64,000 nt of DNA from Oceanicola sp. 502str15 (GCF_024105635.1 NZ_WYDQ01000001.1:2356001-2420000), one strand, 5' to 3'. Shown: positions 8,998 through 18,713, numbered from the stretch's first letter. The notes: generated by a model not told the origin, from the letters alone. Numbers and translations are program-made.

Positions 8998-9480
8998 TTG
9001 TATCCCCGTTAGCATCGGTGAAGGCAGCCCTCCACAAACTTGAGGCCGCTTGCGCGAAAACGTGGCTCCCTCATACAGCACAATCTATTTGTCAGGCACT
9101 TGTTAGGACCACTATCGCTTAACTGCGCACTTCTATCTGAACTGGATCAATTGGAAGGCATGGGCAAGCAACTTCAAGGCTCAGTGTCGAATGTCCATGG
9201 ACGGAACACTTCGACATATGGCCTAGAATCGCTCGCCTTTTGCTCTCATCGAGGTCGCTGCAACCGCAGAAGCCTGCAAGCGACGTTTTTTGGATTTTGG
9301 ATGAAAGGATGGGACGAACTTCTGGTGAGCAACCATCCAGGCAGACGTTTCCGGGGCCACTAGCCGCAACGGACATCAAACTTCCCTCGGCAAAACCAAG
9401 AACGACAAGACGGAACAATGGCGCTCGCCACCCGTTTCATCACGGAGTGTAACAATCCGACATCCCAGCGAGGTGAACCC
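8998..9480. other. Intergenic region between divergent kinase and respiratory operon
   Basis: No coding region is supported in these 483 bases. The right part holds the EcfG-type promoter of the PQQ dehydrogenase operon at 9412-9436. The frame extension of that gene back to ATG 9418 runs through the promoter and is not used. The kinase promoter must lie near 9000-9100 but no recognisable box was seen. Confidence 0.5.
9412..9436 (+). promoter_or_regulatory. EcfG-type stress promoter for PQQ dehydrogenase / oxidase operon
   Basis: GGAAC (9412-9416), 16-base spacer, CGTT (9433-9436): an exact match to the promoter pattern of the alphaproteobacterial general stress sigma factor. The -10 element is 44 bases before ATG 9481, leaving room for a short leader. 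Confidence 0.72.
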
Positions 9481-12021
9481 ATGTCCCCTCAGGCCCACTG
9501 CCCGAAGAACCCTGTTTCAAGGCACAAGTTGGGGAGGGTGTGGACCGTGTCCATGGGACTTGTGATCGGCCTGCTGGGGGCCGTCATCTGTGCGGGCGGA
9601 ATCTGGCTGCTCAGTCTGGGCGGGTCCGGGTATTACGCCGTGGCTGGTATCGGAATGGTCCTCTCTGGCATGCTGCTGTTCTGCGGCAACATCGGGGGGT
9701 TCTGGCTTTACCTTTTGGTCTGGATTGGCACCTGCATCTGGGCGGTGTGGGAGGTCGGGGTGGACCTCTGGCCGCTGGTGCCACGTGTGGTTGCCCCAAC
9801 GGTGTTACTGGTTCTACTCGCACTCTGCCTGCCCTACCTCCGGGCAGTGCGGATGGCGGAACGGCGGGGCAGCGCGGCGCTTGCGGCAGCGGTGATCGGC
9901 CTCGCTCTTGCGGTGCCCGGCGCGCCTTCAGTGGCCCAAGAGAGCCAGGCAACCGATGCCGAGGCCGCGCAGGGGGCTGACATACCGGCAGAAGCGGCGC
10001 CTGAGGAAGCGGCACCCGAGGGCGCCTCGCCAGAGGCAGATCCGTCGGCCGAGGCGGCACCCGACGCGGAGACCGACCAAGCCGGAGCTCCTGCCGAGCG
10101 CGGTCCGCAGGCCCAGCTTGCTGTCGGGACGGATTGGCCGGCCTACGGCGGCACCTACCGCGCCACCCGCTACTCACCGCTATCGCAAATCACCAAGGAC
10201 AACGTGGCCGAGTTGGAGGAAGCCTGGAGCATCCGCACCGGCGATATGCCGAACGAGGATGCACCCTACTCCCCCGAGAACACCCCGCTGAAGGTGGGCG
10301 ACAGCCTGTATCTCTGCACCGCCAAGAACATCTTGCTCGCGCTCGACGCCAAGACCGGCAAGGAGGAATGGCGCTACGATCCCGGCGTTTCCGACGATGC
10401 CATCCCCTACGGTGCGACCTGCCGCAGCGTGGTGTACTACGAGGCGCCCGAGGCGGCGGAGGACGCGTTGTGCGCCACCCGCGTCATCGAGGCGACGCTG
10501 GATGCCCGGATGATCGCGGTCGACGCCGAAACCGGCCAGCTCTGCCCTGAGTTCGGTCGCGAGGGAATCGTCGACCTGAACCAAGGCATCGGCGACACCG
10601 TGCCCGGCTGGTATGCTGTCAGCTCCCCGCCGACCGTGGTGCAGGGCGTGTTGGTGGCGGGTGCGCAGGTGAAGGACGGACAGGCCGAGGATGCGCCCTC
10701 GGGCGTCATACGCGGCTACGACGCAGTGACGGGCGAATTTCTCTGGGCCTGGGACGTGGGCCGCCCCGGCGAAACCGGCGAACCTCCCGAGGGCGAAGTG
10801 TATACCCGTGGCACGCCGAACATGTGGACCATTGCGGCCGGGGACGAGGATTTGGGGCTGGTTTACCTGCCGATGGGCAACTCCTCGGTCGACTACTACG
10901 GCGGCAACCGCTCGGAGGAAGAGAACCAGTACAGCACCGCGCTTGTCGCGCTCGACGTAACGAACGGTGAGGTAGCCTGGAGCTTCCAGACCGTTCACTA
11001 CGACGTGTGGGACTACGACCTCGGCTCGCAGCCCAGCCTGGTGGAGTTTCCCGGCGAGGACGGCAGTACGGCGGCGATCATCCTGCCCTCCAAACAGGGC
11101 CAGATCTACGTGCTCGACCGCGCCACCGGCGAGCCGCTGCACCCGGTCGAGGAGCGCGAGGTGCCCATCGGCGGCGTGGAGCCGGAGAACCTCTCGCCCA
11201 CCCAGCCCTACTCGGGCTATGCCGCGCTGAACCAGCAACCGCTGACCGAAAAGGACATGTGGGGCATGAGCCCGCTGGACCAGCTCTGGTGCCGCATCCA
11301 GTTTCGCCGCGCCAACTACAGGGGCGAGTACGAGCCGCCTTCGGCGGACCGTCCCTGGATCCAGTATCCGGGCTACAACGGCGGCTCCGACTGGGGCTCC
11401 ATCGCCGTGGACACCGAGCGCGGCATCATCATTGCCAACTACAACGACATGCCCAACTTCAACCAGTTGATCCCCCGCGAACGGGCCGATGAGCTGGGGC
11501 TGCGCCCGATCAACGAGGGCGGCAACCCGCCTGCCGCAGAGGGCGCGGGCGACCCGCAGTCAGGCTCGCCCTATGCGATCGATGTGAACGCGGGCTGGCG
11601 CCTGCCGACCGGCCTGCTCTGCAAGGAACCGCCCTATGGCGGCATCCGGGCCATCGACCTGGCCACCGGCGAGACCCTCTGGGACCAGCCCATCGGCACC
11701 GCGCGCAACAACGGCCCCTTCGGCATTCCGTCGATGCTGCCGCTTCGGATCGGCACGCCCAACAACGGCGGACCGTTGATCACTGCGGGTGGGCTGGTGT
11801 TCATCGCCGCCACAACCGATGACCTCTTCCGCGCCATCGACATCGAAACCGGCGAGGTGCTGTGGGAGACGACTCTGCCCGCGGGTGGCCAGACCACTCC
11901 GATGACCTACGAGGTGGACGGCGAGCAGTACGTGGTTATTGCCCCGGGCGGGCACCACTTCATGGAGACCAAGGTGGGCGACCACGTCATCGCCTACAAG
12001 CTGCCCGGCAACGGGGGCTGA
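9481..12021 (+). CDS. Membrane-bound PQQ-dependent dehydrogenase (glucose/quinate/shikimate family)
   Basis: This 846-aa quinoprotein oxidises a sugar, polyol or alcohol in the periplasm and passes electrons to the respiratory chain. Residues 15-145 contain five hydrophobic helices as in membrane glucose dehydrogenase, followed by an unusual Ala/Glu/Pro-rich linker (about 155-205) and the eight-bladed propeller. Family blocks are visible: DWPAYGGTYRATRYSPLSQI, YALDAKTGKEEWRYDP-like blades, TVHYDVWDYDLGSQP, GTARNNGPFG and PLITAGGLVFIAATTD. ATG 9481 follows GAGGTGA and lies downstream of the promoter. No PQQ synthesis genes are in the window, so the cofactor must come from elsewhere. It leads an operon with a terminal oxidase. 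The substrate cannot be told from sequence. Confidence 0.9.
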   Translation: MSPQAHCPKNPVSRHKLGRVWTVSMGLVIGLLGAVICAGGIWLLSLGGSGYYAVAGIGMVLSGMLLFCGNIGGFWLYLLVWIGTCIWAVWEVGVDLWPLVPRVVAPTVLLVLLALCLPYLRAVRMAERRGSAALAAAVIGLALAVPGAPSVAQESQATDAEAAQGADIPAEAAPEEAAPEGASPEADPSAEAAPDAETDQAGAPAERGPQAQLAVGTDWPAYGGTYRATRYSPLSQITKDNVAELEEAWSIRTGDMPNEDAPYSPENTPLKVGDSLYLCTAKNILLALDAKTGKEEWRYDPGVSDDAIPYGATCRSVVYYEAPEAAEDALCATRVIEATLDARMIAVDAETGQLCPEFGREGIVDLNQGIGDTVPGWYAVSSPPTVVQGVLVAGAQVKDGQAEDAPSGVIRGYDAVTGEFLWAWDVGRPGETGEPPEGEVYTRGTPNMWTIAAGDEDLGLVYLPMGNSSVDYYGGNRSEEENQYSTALVALDVTNGEVAWSFQTVHYDVWDYDLGSQPSLVEFPGEDGSTAAIILPSKQGQIYVLDRATGEPLHPVEEREVPIGGVEPENLSPTQPYSGYAALNQQPLTEKDMWGMSPLDQLWCRIQFRRANYRGEYEPPSADRPWIQYPGYNGGSDWGSIAVDTERGIIIANYNDMPNFNQLIPRERADELGLRPINEGGNPPAAEGAGDPQSGSPYAIDVNAGWRLPTGLLCKEPPYGGIRAIDLATGETLWDQPIGTARNNGPFGIPSMLPLRIGTPNNGGPLITAGGLVFIAATTDDLFRAIDIETGEVLWETTLPAGGQTTPMTYEVDGEQYVVIAPGGHHFMETKVGDHVIAYKLPGNGG

Positions 12022-12022
12022 G

Positions 12023-12634
12023 ATGTTCGACTGGCTGACCGGCATGGTCGAACAGGGCGGGTATCTCGGCATCGCGCTGCTGATGCTGGTGGAGAACATC
12101 TTTCCGCCGATCCCCTCCGAGCTGATCATGCCATTGGGCGGCTACCTGGTGCAGCAAGGCAAGCTCGATCCGGTGCTGGTGGTGATCTCGGGCTCCATCG
12201 GCTCACTGGCGGGCACCTCTCTGTGGTATCTCGCCGCCCGGAGCCTGGACCAGGCCCGCTTTCACGATCTGGTCGAGCGCTACGGCCACTGGTTCACCGT
12301 GGACCGGGAGGGCATGGAAAAGGCGGAGCGCCGGTTCGAGCGCCACGCGGGTCTCGCGGTCTATGCGGGGCGGATGCTACCTGCAGTGCGCACGCTCATC
12401 TCGGTGCCCGCGGGCTTTGCGCGGATGTCGCCCTGGCGGTTTCTCGCCCTGTCGGGGGCGGGCACGCTGATCTGGGTCAGCGGGCTGACCGCGCTGGGGT
12501 ACGCCCTCGGCAGCCAGTACGATAAGGTCTCCGGCTGGCTCGACCCGGTCACCACCCTGCTCTTCGCGGGGGTGGCGCTGCTCTACGTGGTGCGGCTCCT
12601 GCGCGGGAAGGGACAGCGCCGCCCGGCGGAATGA
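12023..12634 (+). CDS. DedA-family membrane protein
   Basis: This 203-aa integral membrane protein belongs to the DedA/SNARE-associated family, linked to lipid carrier recycling and envelope homeostasis. The family blocks are present: LVENIFPPIPSELIMPLGGYL (about 26-46), GTSLWYLAARSLD, and the motif FERHAGLAVYAGRMLPAVRTLISVPAGFARM with the conserved Arg residues. Four to five hydrophobic segments are visible. ATG 12023 begins one base after the dehydrogenase stop, so they share a transcript. Why a DedA protein travels with a respiratory module is unclear; membrane protection during stress is a guess. Confidence 0.88.
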   Translation: MFDWLTGMVEQGGYLGIALLMLVENIFPPIPSELIMPLGGYLVQQGKLDPVLVVISGSIGSLAGTSLWYLAARSLDQARFHDLVERYGHWFTVDREGMEKAERRFERHAGLAVYAGRMLPAVRTLISVPAGFARMSPWRFLALSGAGTLIWVSGLTALGYALGSQYDKVSGWLDPVTTLLFAGVALLYVVRLLRGKGQRRPAE

Positions 12635-12763
12635 TGCCGCGCCAGGGAACTGCGCGCCTGCTCATACGTTCGTGAAGGAACGAGAGGGTCGGAGACGGAA
12701 CCGAACCATCCGCCCCCCGCACGCAGACTGCCGACGCGACAACGCCCCCTGACGGAGCCTTCC

Positions 12764-14176
12764 ATGATGGACGCGACATCCCCGGCCAACACTTCGGGCA
12801 AGCCGGAAGACACCAAGCTCAAACGGGTTATGGGGCCGGGGTTGCTTTTGCTCTTCATCGTCGGCGACGTGCTTGGCACCGGCATATACGCCCTGACAGG
12901 AGAGGTGGCCGCCGAGGTGGGTGGCATCGTCTGGCTGCCCTTTCTGGTGGCCTTCCTGCTCGCCACCGTCACCGCCTGCTCCTACCTGGAGCTGGTCACC
13001 AAGTACCCCAAGGCGGCGGGGGCGGCACTCTACACCCATAAGGCCTTCGGCGTTCACTTTCTGACCTTTCTGGTGGCCTTCGCAGTCATGTCCTCCGGCA
13101 TCACCTCGGCCTCCACCGCCTCGCGCGCCTTCGCGGAGAACTTCGGCGAGAGCACCGGGCTGGGGAGCGGGGCCTTCGGGGTCACAGCCGTCAGCCTCGC
13201 CTTCATCGCCCTGCTTGCGGCGGTCAACCTGCGCGGGGTGGGCGAAAGCGTGAAGATGAACGTGGTCTTCACCTGCATCGAGCTGACCGGCCTTGTCATC
13301 ATCATACTGATCGGTGCCTGGACGCTGGCGGGCGGCGAGGGCGACTTCTCCCGCGCGGTCGATTTCAGCGCTGCCGGCGAGGAGGGCGGCATCTTCTGGC
13401 CGGTGATCGCCGCCACCACGCTCGCCTTCTTCGCTATGGTGGGGTTCGAGGACTCGGTGAACATGGCCGAGGAATCCAAGGAGCCGAGCCGGATCTTCCC
13501 CAAGGTGCTGCTGGCGGGGCTGGTCATCACCGGGGTGATCTACCTGCTGGTGTCGGTCACGGCCATCGCGCTGGTCGAAGTGGAGGACCTCAGCGAGGGG
13601 GCCACGCCGCTGCTGAAGGTCGTCGAGGCGGGGGCGCCGTGGTTTCCGCTCTCGGTCTTCGGGGTCATCACCATGTGCGCCGTGGCGAACTCGGCGCTGA
13701 TCAACATGCTCATGGCTTCCCGCCTGCTCTATGGCATGGCGGAGGAGAATGTTCTACCCTCCGTGCTGGGCCGCGTGCTGCCCAACCGGCGCACGCCCTG
13801 GATCGCCATTCTCTTCACCACCGCCCTGGCCTCCGGGCTCATCGTCTTCGTCGGCGCCGTCCCCGAGCTCGGCGGCACCACCGCGCTGCTGCTGCTCGCG
13901 GTCTTCGCCGTGGTCAACGTGGCGGTGCTGGTGCTGCGCTCCGACGAGGTCGACCACGATCATTTCACCGCGCCCCTCGGCCTGCCCTGGCTCGGCGCCG
14001 CGAGTTGCGCCTTCTTCGTGGGGCCGTGGACGGGGCGCGACCCGGTGCAATACCTGATCGCGGGCATCCTGCTGGGCATCGGCGTGGTGCTCTGGGCGGG
14101 CACGGTCGCCTGGATGAAGTCGAAGGGCCAGGAGCCCGGCGGGGACGATGCCGACATGAACGAGCTGGCACAATGA
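12764..14176 (+). CDS. APC-superfamily amino acid permease
   Basis: This 470-aa protein is an inner-membrane transporter of the amino acid-polyamine-organocation superfamily, with about 12 hydrophobic segments and the N-terminal signature MGPGLLLLFIVGDVLGTGIYALTGEVA (residues 23-50). The helix 6 region FFAMVGFEDSVNMAEESKEPSRIFPK is characteristic. The substrate is unknown. It follows dedA after a 129-base gap that may hold an extra promoter, and its stop is 7 bases before the coxB start. Its place inside a respiratory operon is odd; it might import a substrate, or buffer pH or osmolarity. ATG 12764 is followed directly by ATG 12767; either could be used. Confidence 0.88.
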   Translation: MMDATSPANTSGKPEDTKLKRVMGPGLLLLFIVGDVLGTGIYALTGEVAAEVGGIVWLPFLVAFLLATVTACSYLELVTKYPKAAGAALYTHKAFGVHFLTFLVAFAVMSSGITSASTASRAFAENFGESTGLGSGAFGVTAVSLAFIALLAAVNLRGVGESVKMNVVFTCIELTGLVIIILIGAWTLAGGEGDFSRAVDFSAAGEEGGIFWPVIAATTLAFFAMVGFEDSVNMAEESKEPSRIFPKVLLAGLVITGVIYLLVSVTAIALVEVEDLSEGATPLLKVVEAGAPWFPLSVFGVITMCAVANSALINMLMASRLLYGMAEENVLPSVLGRVLPNRRTPWIAILFTTALASGLIVFVGAVPELGGTTALLLLAVFAVVNVAVLVLRSDEVDHDHFTAPLGLPWLGAASCAFFVGPWTGRDPVQYLIAGILLGIGVVLWAGTVAWMKSKGQEPGGDDADMNELAQ

Positions 14177-14183
14177 CGGAGCC

Positions 14184-15185
14184 GTGTCCTTGATCTTTGC
14201 CGGAAGGGCATCCGCAGGCAGGGCGCTGACGGTCGTCGGCGTCGCTCTGCTGTCGGGCTGCGAAGGGCGGCAATCGGTGCTGGATCCGTCGGGCACCGAT
14301 GCCCTGGCGCTCTACGATCTTGCTGTGGTGCTCTTTATCGGTGCCGTGGTGCTCTGGCTGCTCGTCGCCGCCCTCTTCATCTATGTCACGAGGATCAATC
14401 CGCGCGCCATGTCGCGGCGGATGGGCGAGACCCTGATCGTGGGAGGCGGCGTGCTCTTTCCGGTGTTGCTGCTGGGTGGGCTGCTGATCTATTCACTGCC
14501 GCTGATGAGCCCGCAGCGAGAGGGCGAGGCCGGGCTGGAGGTGCGGATCACTGCCGAGCAGTGGTGGTGGCGGGTGGACTACCTGCTGGAGGACGGAAGC
14601 ACCGTGACCTCGGCCAACGAGCTGCGCTTGCCGGTCGGCCGCCGCACCGGGTTGCGGCTGAACGCGCACAACGTGATCCACTCCTTCTGGGTGCCCGCGC
14701 TCGGCGGCAAGACAGACATGATCCCGGGGCGCGAAACCTTCACGTCGCTCCGGCCCGAGAAGCCCGGCACGTTCCGCGGCCAATGCGCCGAGTTCTGCGG
14801 TGCCTCCCATGCCCTGATGGCCTTCGAAGTGGTGGCGATGGACCCCGCAGCCTTCGCGGCGTGGCTGCGGGCCGAAGCTGCCGACGCCTCGGCGCCATCC
14901 GGCCTCGAAGCCCGGCGCGGCGCGGAGGTCTTCGCCCGCGAAGGCTGCGGCGCGTGCCATATGATCCGAGGCACCGATGCAATCGGGCAGGTCGGGCCTG
15001 ACCTCACGCATGTGGGCAGCCGGGTATCTCTTGGCGCGGGCATACTCGGCGCGACGGCGGAGGATTTCACCCGCTGGCTCGGCCATACCGAGAGCCTGAA
15101 ACCCGAGGTGCGCATGCCGACCTACGACTTTCTGCCGCCCGAGGACATCGCCGCCCTGGCCGCCTACCTGGAGGGACTGGAATGA
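14184..15185 (+). CDS. coxB: Cytochrome c oxidase subunit II with fused cytochrome c domain (caa3 type)
   Basis: This 333-aa subunit receives electrons from cytochrome c. It starts with a lipoprotein signal (ALLSGC, Cys26), has two membrane helices (about 45-68 and 85-105), then a cupredoxin domain with all CuA ligands visible: His166, Cys201, Glu203, Cys205, His209 and Met212 (CAEFCGASHALM). The tail carries a heme c site, Cys255-Gly-Ala-Cys258-His259, with a likely Met ligand near MPTYDFL. This fusion defines caa3-type oxidases. The start is GTG 14184. The stop overlaps the start of subunit I by 4 bases. Confidence 0.95.
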   Translation: MSLIFAGRASAGRALTVVGVALLSGCEGRQSVLDPSGTDALALYDLAVVLFIGAVVLWLLVAALFIYVTRINPRAMSRRMGETLIVGGGVLFPVLLLGGLLIYSLPLMSPQREGEAGLEVRITAEQWWWRVDYLLEDGSTVTSANELRLPVGRRTGLRLNAHNVIHSFWVPALGGKTDMIPGRETFTSLRPEKPGTFRGQCAEFCGASHALMAFEVVAMDPAAFAAWLRAEAADASAPSGLEARRGAEVFAREGCGACHMIRGTDAIGQVGPDLTHVGSRVSLGAGILGATAEDFTRWLGHTESLKPEVRMPTYDFLPPEDIAALAAYLEGLE

Positions 15186-17746
15186 GCGCACCCGAACGGA
15201 TGCCCGCCCCCGAGGGCCCCTTTCCGCCGACCGAGGAAATGCTGTCGGAGCCCGTTCCGCAGGAAGAGCAGGAGCGCGGCAAGGCGGAGCTGCGCGCTGC
15301 CTGGAAGACGCCGGAAGGTTGGCGCTACTGGTCGGCGGTGAACAACACCGAGGTCGGCGTCTGGTACGCGCTTACAGCCTTTGCCTTCATGCTGATCGCC
15401 GGGCTGCTGGCGCTGGCAATCCGCGTGCAGCTCGCCTTTCCGGACAGCCAGTTTCTCGACGCCGACCGCTTCAACCAGTTCTTTACCATGCATGGCTCGG
15501 CGATGATGTTTCTCTTTGCCGTGCCGATGTTCGAGGCGATTTCTATCCTGCTGCTGCCAGCCTTCCTGGGAGCGCGCGACATGCCTTTTCCGCGTCTCTC
15601 GGCCTATGGGTACTGGTGCTTCCTGATCGGCGGTATCTTCGTGCTGGGTTCGCTGCTCTTCGATGCCGGGCCCAAGGCGGGATGGTTCATGTATCCGCCG
15701 CTTGCGACCAAAGAAGAGGGTATCGGGCCCGACGTGTGGCTGCTCGGCCTCAGCTTCATCGAAGTCGCCTCCATCGCCGCGGCCGTCGAACTGATCGTCG
15801 GCGCGCTCAAGTGCCGCCCGCCAGGGATGCGGGTGAACATCATGCCACTGTATGCCTGGTACGTGCTGGTTGTGGGCGGGATGATCCTCTTTGCCTTCCC
15901 GCCTCTGATCGCGGGTGATTTTCTGTTCGAACTCGAGCGCAGTTTCGACTGGCCATTCTTCGACCCAACCCGCGGCGGTGACCCGGTGCTCTGGCAGCAC
16001 CTGTTCTGGATTTTCGGGCACCCGGAGGTCTACATCGTCTTCCTTCCCTCCATCGCCATCGCGGCAATGATCGTGCCCACCGTCGCGCGTCGACCAATCG
16101 TGGGCTACTCTTGGATCGTGCTTTCGGCCGTGGGCACAGGCTTCCTATCGTTCGGACTGTGGGTGCACCACATGTTCACCACCGGTCTGCCGCAGATGTC
16201 GCTTGCGTTTTTCTCGGCGGCTTCCGAAGCCGTGGTGATCCCAACCGGTATACAGCTCTTTGCCTTCGTCGCGACGTTGATGGTAGGCCGGGTCAAGATG
16301 AGCCTCCCAATGCTGTGGATCGCCGGCGCTTTGGCGATCTTCGTCGCGGGCGGGTTGACAGGCGTCATGCTGGCGCTGGTGCCCTTCAACTGGCAGGTGC
16401 ATGACACCTATTTCATCGTCGCCCACCTCCACTACACGCTCTTCGGCGGCATGGTGTTTCCGGTGATCGCGGGCGTCTATTACTTCTTCCCATTCTTCCG
16501 CAAGAAGCTGCTCTCCGAAAGGCTCGGGCGCTGGTGCTTCTGGCTGGTGTTCACGGGCTTCAACGTGACCTTCCTGCCGATGCACATGACCGGGCTGATG
16601 GGAATGCCGCGCCGGATCTTCACCTACCCCGAAAGCTCCGGCTGGGGCTGGCTCAACCTGATCTCCTCAGTCGGTGCCTTCATCGTCGCGGCCGGCTTCG
16701 CGGTATTCCTCTACGATCTGCTGCGCCCCAAGCACCGCCAGCCGCAGATCCCGCGCAACCCGTGGGGCGCAGGAACGCTGGAGTTTTCCCACGACGTGCC
16801 CGAGGAAGCCTGGGGCGTGCGGTCCATCCCGCATGTCACCACGCGCTACCCGCTCTGGGAGCAAGACCGGATCGTGGAGCGCATGGACGCCGGGCACTAC
16901 TACCTGCCCAATGCGCCGGACCGGAAGCGCGAGACCATCGTCACCTCGGTGATCGACGGCAAGCCGCTCTACGTGCAGGAAGTCACCGGCCCGACCTGGA
17001 TCACGATCCTTGCTGCAGTCTTCACGGGCGGAGCCTTCATCTTTCCGACGTTCCATATCTATACCCCTGCCATCGTCTGCGGTGCCTTCGCCATCGTCTG
17101 CGTGCTGTGGTGGCTCTGGACTTCCACCGCCCGCCCGCCGAAGAACGACATGCGCGAGGCGGGGCTGGGGCTACGCCTGCCGACCTATGCCTCGGGCCCG
17201 AACGCGGTGGGCTGGTGGGCGATCTGGATCACCATGCTCGGCGATGCCACCGCCTTTGCCTCGCTGGTCTTCGGCTATTTCTTCTACTGGACGGCGCGGC
17301 CCGACTTTCCGCCGCCCGATGCGGCCCACCCCGAGGGTCTGTGGGCGGCGCTCACCGCAGCGCTCCTGGTGCTTGCCTGGGCGGCCATCGTCACGGCAAG
17401 AGAGACCAACGGGCGCGGCCACCAGGGCGTGGCACGCGGTTCGATCGCCCTGGCAATCTGCGCCGCCGCCGGAGGGGCCGGTTCTGCCTGGCTCGCGGTG
17501 GCCGACCTCTCGCCCACCTCGCATGTCTACCCGGCCATGCTCTGGGCTCTCATGGTCTGGCTGGTGGCGCATGTCGCCGCCGGCGTTGTCATGCAAGGCT
17601 ACTGCCTTGCCGGGTCGCTCTTCGGCAAGCTCACGCACAAGTACGACGCCGACCTGCGCAACGTCACCCTCTTCTGGCACTTCATCGCGCTGAAGGCGCT
17701 GGTGGTGGGTGCGATCCTGGGGCTGGCGCCGATGGTGCTGTCATGA
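15182..17746 (+). CDS. coxA: Cytochrome c oxidase subunit I-III fusion
   Basis: This 854-aa protein joins the catalytic heme-copper subunit I (about 1-550) to a subunit III-like C-terminus (about 650-854, ending LRNVTLFWHFIALKALV). Ligands are in place: His104 (low-spin heme), His280 with Glu282 and Tyr284 in GHPEVY (CuB and cross-linked Tyr), His329-His330 (CuB), His415 (high-spin heme) and His417 (low-spin heme). The Glu and Tyr in HPEVY place it with A-type proton-pumping oxidases. It reduces oxygen to water in the inner membrane. The N-terminal 40 residues are an unusual Pro/Glu-rich tail. It overlaps its neighbours by 4 bases on each side. Confidence 0.94.
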   Translation: MSAPERMPAPEGPFPPTEEMLSEPVPQEEQERGKAELRAAWKTPEGWRYWSAVNNTEVGVWYALTAFAFMLIAGLLALAIRVQLAFPDSQFLDADRFNQFFTMHGSAMMFLFAVPMFEAISILLLPAFLGARDMPFPRLSAYGYWCFLIGGIFVLGSLLFDAGPKAGWFMYPPLATKEEGIGPDVWLLGLSFIEVASIAAAVELIVGALKCRPPGMRVNIMPLYAWYVLVVGGMILFAFPPLIAGDFLFELERSFDWPFFDPTRGGDPVLWQHLFWIFGHPEVYIVFLPSIAIAAMIVPTVARRPIVGYSWIVLSAVGTGFLSFGLWVHHMFTTGLPQMSLAFFSAASEAVVIPTGIQLFAFVATLMVGRVKMSLPMLWIAGALAIFVAGGLTGVMLALVPFNWQVHDTYFIVAHLHYTLFGGMVFPVIAGVYYFFPFFRKKLLSERLGRWCFWLVFTGFNVTFLPMHMTGLMGMPRRIFTYPESSGWGWLNLISSVGAFIVAAGFAVFLYDLLRPKHRQPQIPRNPWGAGTLEFSHDVPEEAWGVRSIPHVTTRYPLWEQDRIVERMDAGHYYLPNAPDRKRETIVTSVIDGKPLYVQEVTGPTWITILAAVFTGGAFIFPTFHIYTPAIVCGAFAIVCVLWWLWTSTARPPKNDMREAGLGLRLPTYASGPNAVGWWAIWITMLGDATAFASLVFGYFFYWTARPDFPPPDAAHPEGLWAALTAALLVLAWAAIVTARETNGRGHQGVARGSIALAICAAAGGAGSAWLAVADLSPTSHVYPAMLWALMVWLVAHVAAGVVMQGYCLAGSLFGKLTHKYDADLRNVTLFWHFIALKALVVGAILGLAPMVLS

Positions 17747-18138
17747 GCAACGTCGACCAGCAGCAGGAGAAACGCGAGTTCGGCGCGGAGTTTCACAGCC
17801 TCTGGCGGATCACCTTTTGCCCGGCGATCTGGGCGCTTCATTTCACTCTCAGCTACTGTACCGCGGCCATTGTCTGTGCCAAGGGTGGGTCGGTCGAGAT
17901 GCTACGGGCGGGCATCGCCATCGGCACGGTGGCGTCACTCGTCGCCATAGCCTGGCTCGGCTGGCGCTCTTGGCGGCAGTGGGACCTCGTGAACGACCGC
18001 GAGTGGGAGAACGACGCCGGCACCAGCGAGGACCGGCATCAGTTTCTAGGCCACGCGGCCTTTCTGCTGTCGATCATCTCCTTCATCGGCGTGGCCTACG
18101 TGGCCCTGCCCGCCCTGCTGATCGAGACTTGCCGGTGA
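17743..18138 (+). CDS. Small membrane protein of the oxidase operon
   Basis: This 131-aa protein has three hydrophobic helices (about 25-47, 55-75 and 100-125) after a charged N-terminus. It is not recognised beyond resemblance in size and place to small accessory proteins found between subunit I/III and CtaG in caa3-type operons. ATG 17743 overlaps the previous stop, and its own stop overlaps the GTG of ctaG, so it is translated with the oxidase. A structural subunit-IV-like role or an assembly role is possible; neither can be shown here. Confidence 0.7.
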   Translation: MSNVDQQQEKREFGAEFHSLWRITFCPAIWALHFTLSYCTAAIVCAKGGSVEMLRAGIAIGTVASLVAIAWLGWRSWRQWDLVNDREWENDAGTSEDRHQFLGHAAFLLSIISFIGVAYVALPALLIETCR

Positions 18139-18713
18139 GCCGGGCCGCGGGATATGTGGGCCTCGCCATGCTGGCCGCGCTTTGGCTGCTGCCACTGCCG
18201 GGGTTACTGGGTGCGGATTTTCCGCACCACATGTTGCGCCACATGGGGCTGGTCGCGATAGTTACTCCCCTCCTAGTCATCGGCTTTCCGGGACTTGCAG
18301 CGCCCTTCGCTTTCTCACCGCTGCTCGGCGCGGTGTTGGAGTTCATTGTGGTCTGGTCCTGGCACATGCCGGGGCTGCACGGAATGGCCGATGCGGGCGG
18401 GCTGGCACTGGTTGCCGAACAGGGCAGCTTTCTGATCGCCGGGCTGCTGGTCTGGGCCGGGGCGCTGCGGGGCGGGGCGCCGCTTGCCGGGGCGGGTGGG
18501 CTACTGCTGACCTCGATGCACATGACCCTGTTGGGCGCGCTTCTGATCCTCGCACCGCGCGACCTCTACGCCGCGATCTGCGGCCGCGAGCCCGACCTCG
18601 ACGCGCAGCAACTCGGCGGCGTGCTCATGCTCGGGATCGGCACGCCGATCTACCTCGTCGCGGGCCTCTGGCTAACCGCGCGGGCACTCGACATGGGAAA
18701 GGCGGAAGCATGA
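18135..18713 (+). CDS. ctaG: CtaG-type (caa3) cytochrome c oxidase assembly protein
   Basis: This 192-aa membrane protein resembles the caa3_CtaG family, needed to assemble the copper centres of caa3 oxidases and unrelated to Cox11. It has five to six hydrophobic segments with conserved His residues, PHHMLRHMGLVAIVTPLLVIG (about 30-50) and WSWHMPGLH (about 75-85), and a third pair in TSMHMTLLGALLIL. The GTG start at 18135 is set by the GTGA overlap with the upstream gene. Length is shorter than usual for the family (about 250-300), seemingly lacking some N-terminal helices. Confidence 0.83.
   Translation: MSRAAGYVGLAMLAALWLLPLPGLLGADFPHHMLRHMGLVAIVTPLLVIGFPGLAAPFAFSPLLGAVLEFIVVWSWHMPGLHGMADAGGLALVAEQGSFLIAGLLVWAGALRGGAPLAGAGGLLLTSMHMTLLGALLILAPRDLYAAICGREPDLDAQQLGGVLMLGIGTPIYLVAGLWLTARALDMGKAEA

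Noticed and set aside
9418..9480. Longer start for the PQQ dehydrogenase at ATG 9418
   Set aside because: That codon is inside the exact EcfG promoter; transcription would begin downstream of it.
12697..12721. GGAAC-N16-CGCA before the APC permease as another EcfG promoter
   Set aside because: Two mismatches in a four-base -10; too weak to call, though the 129-base gap leaves room for some promoter.
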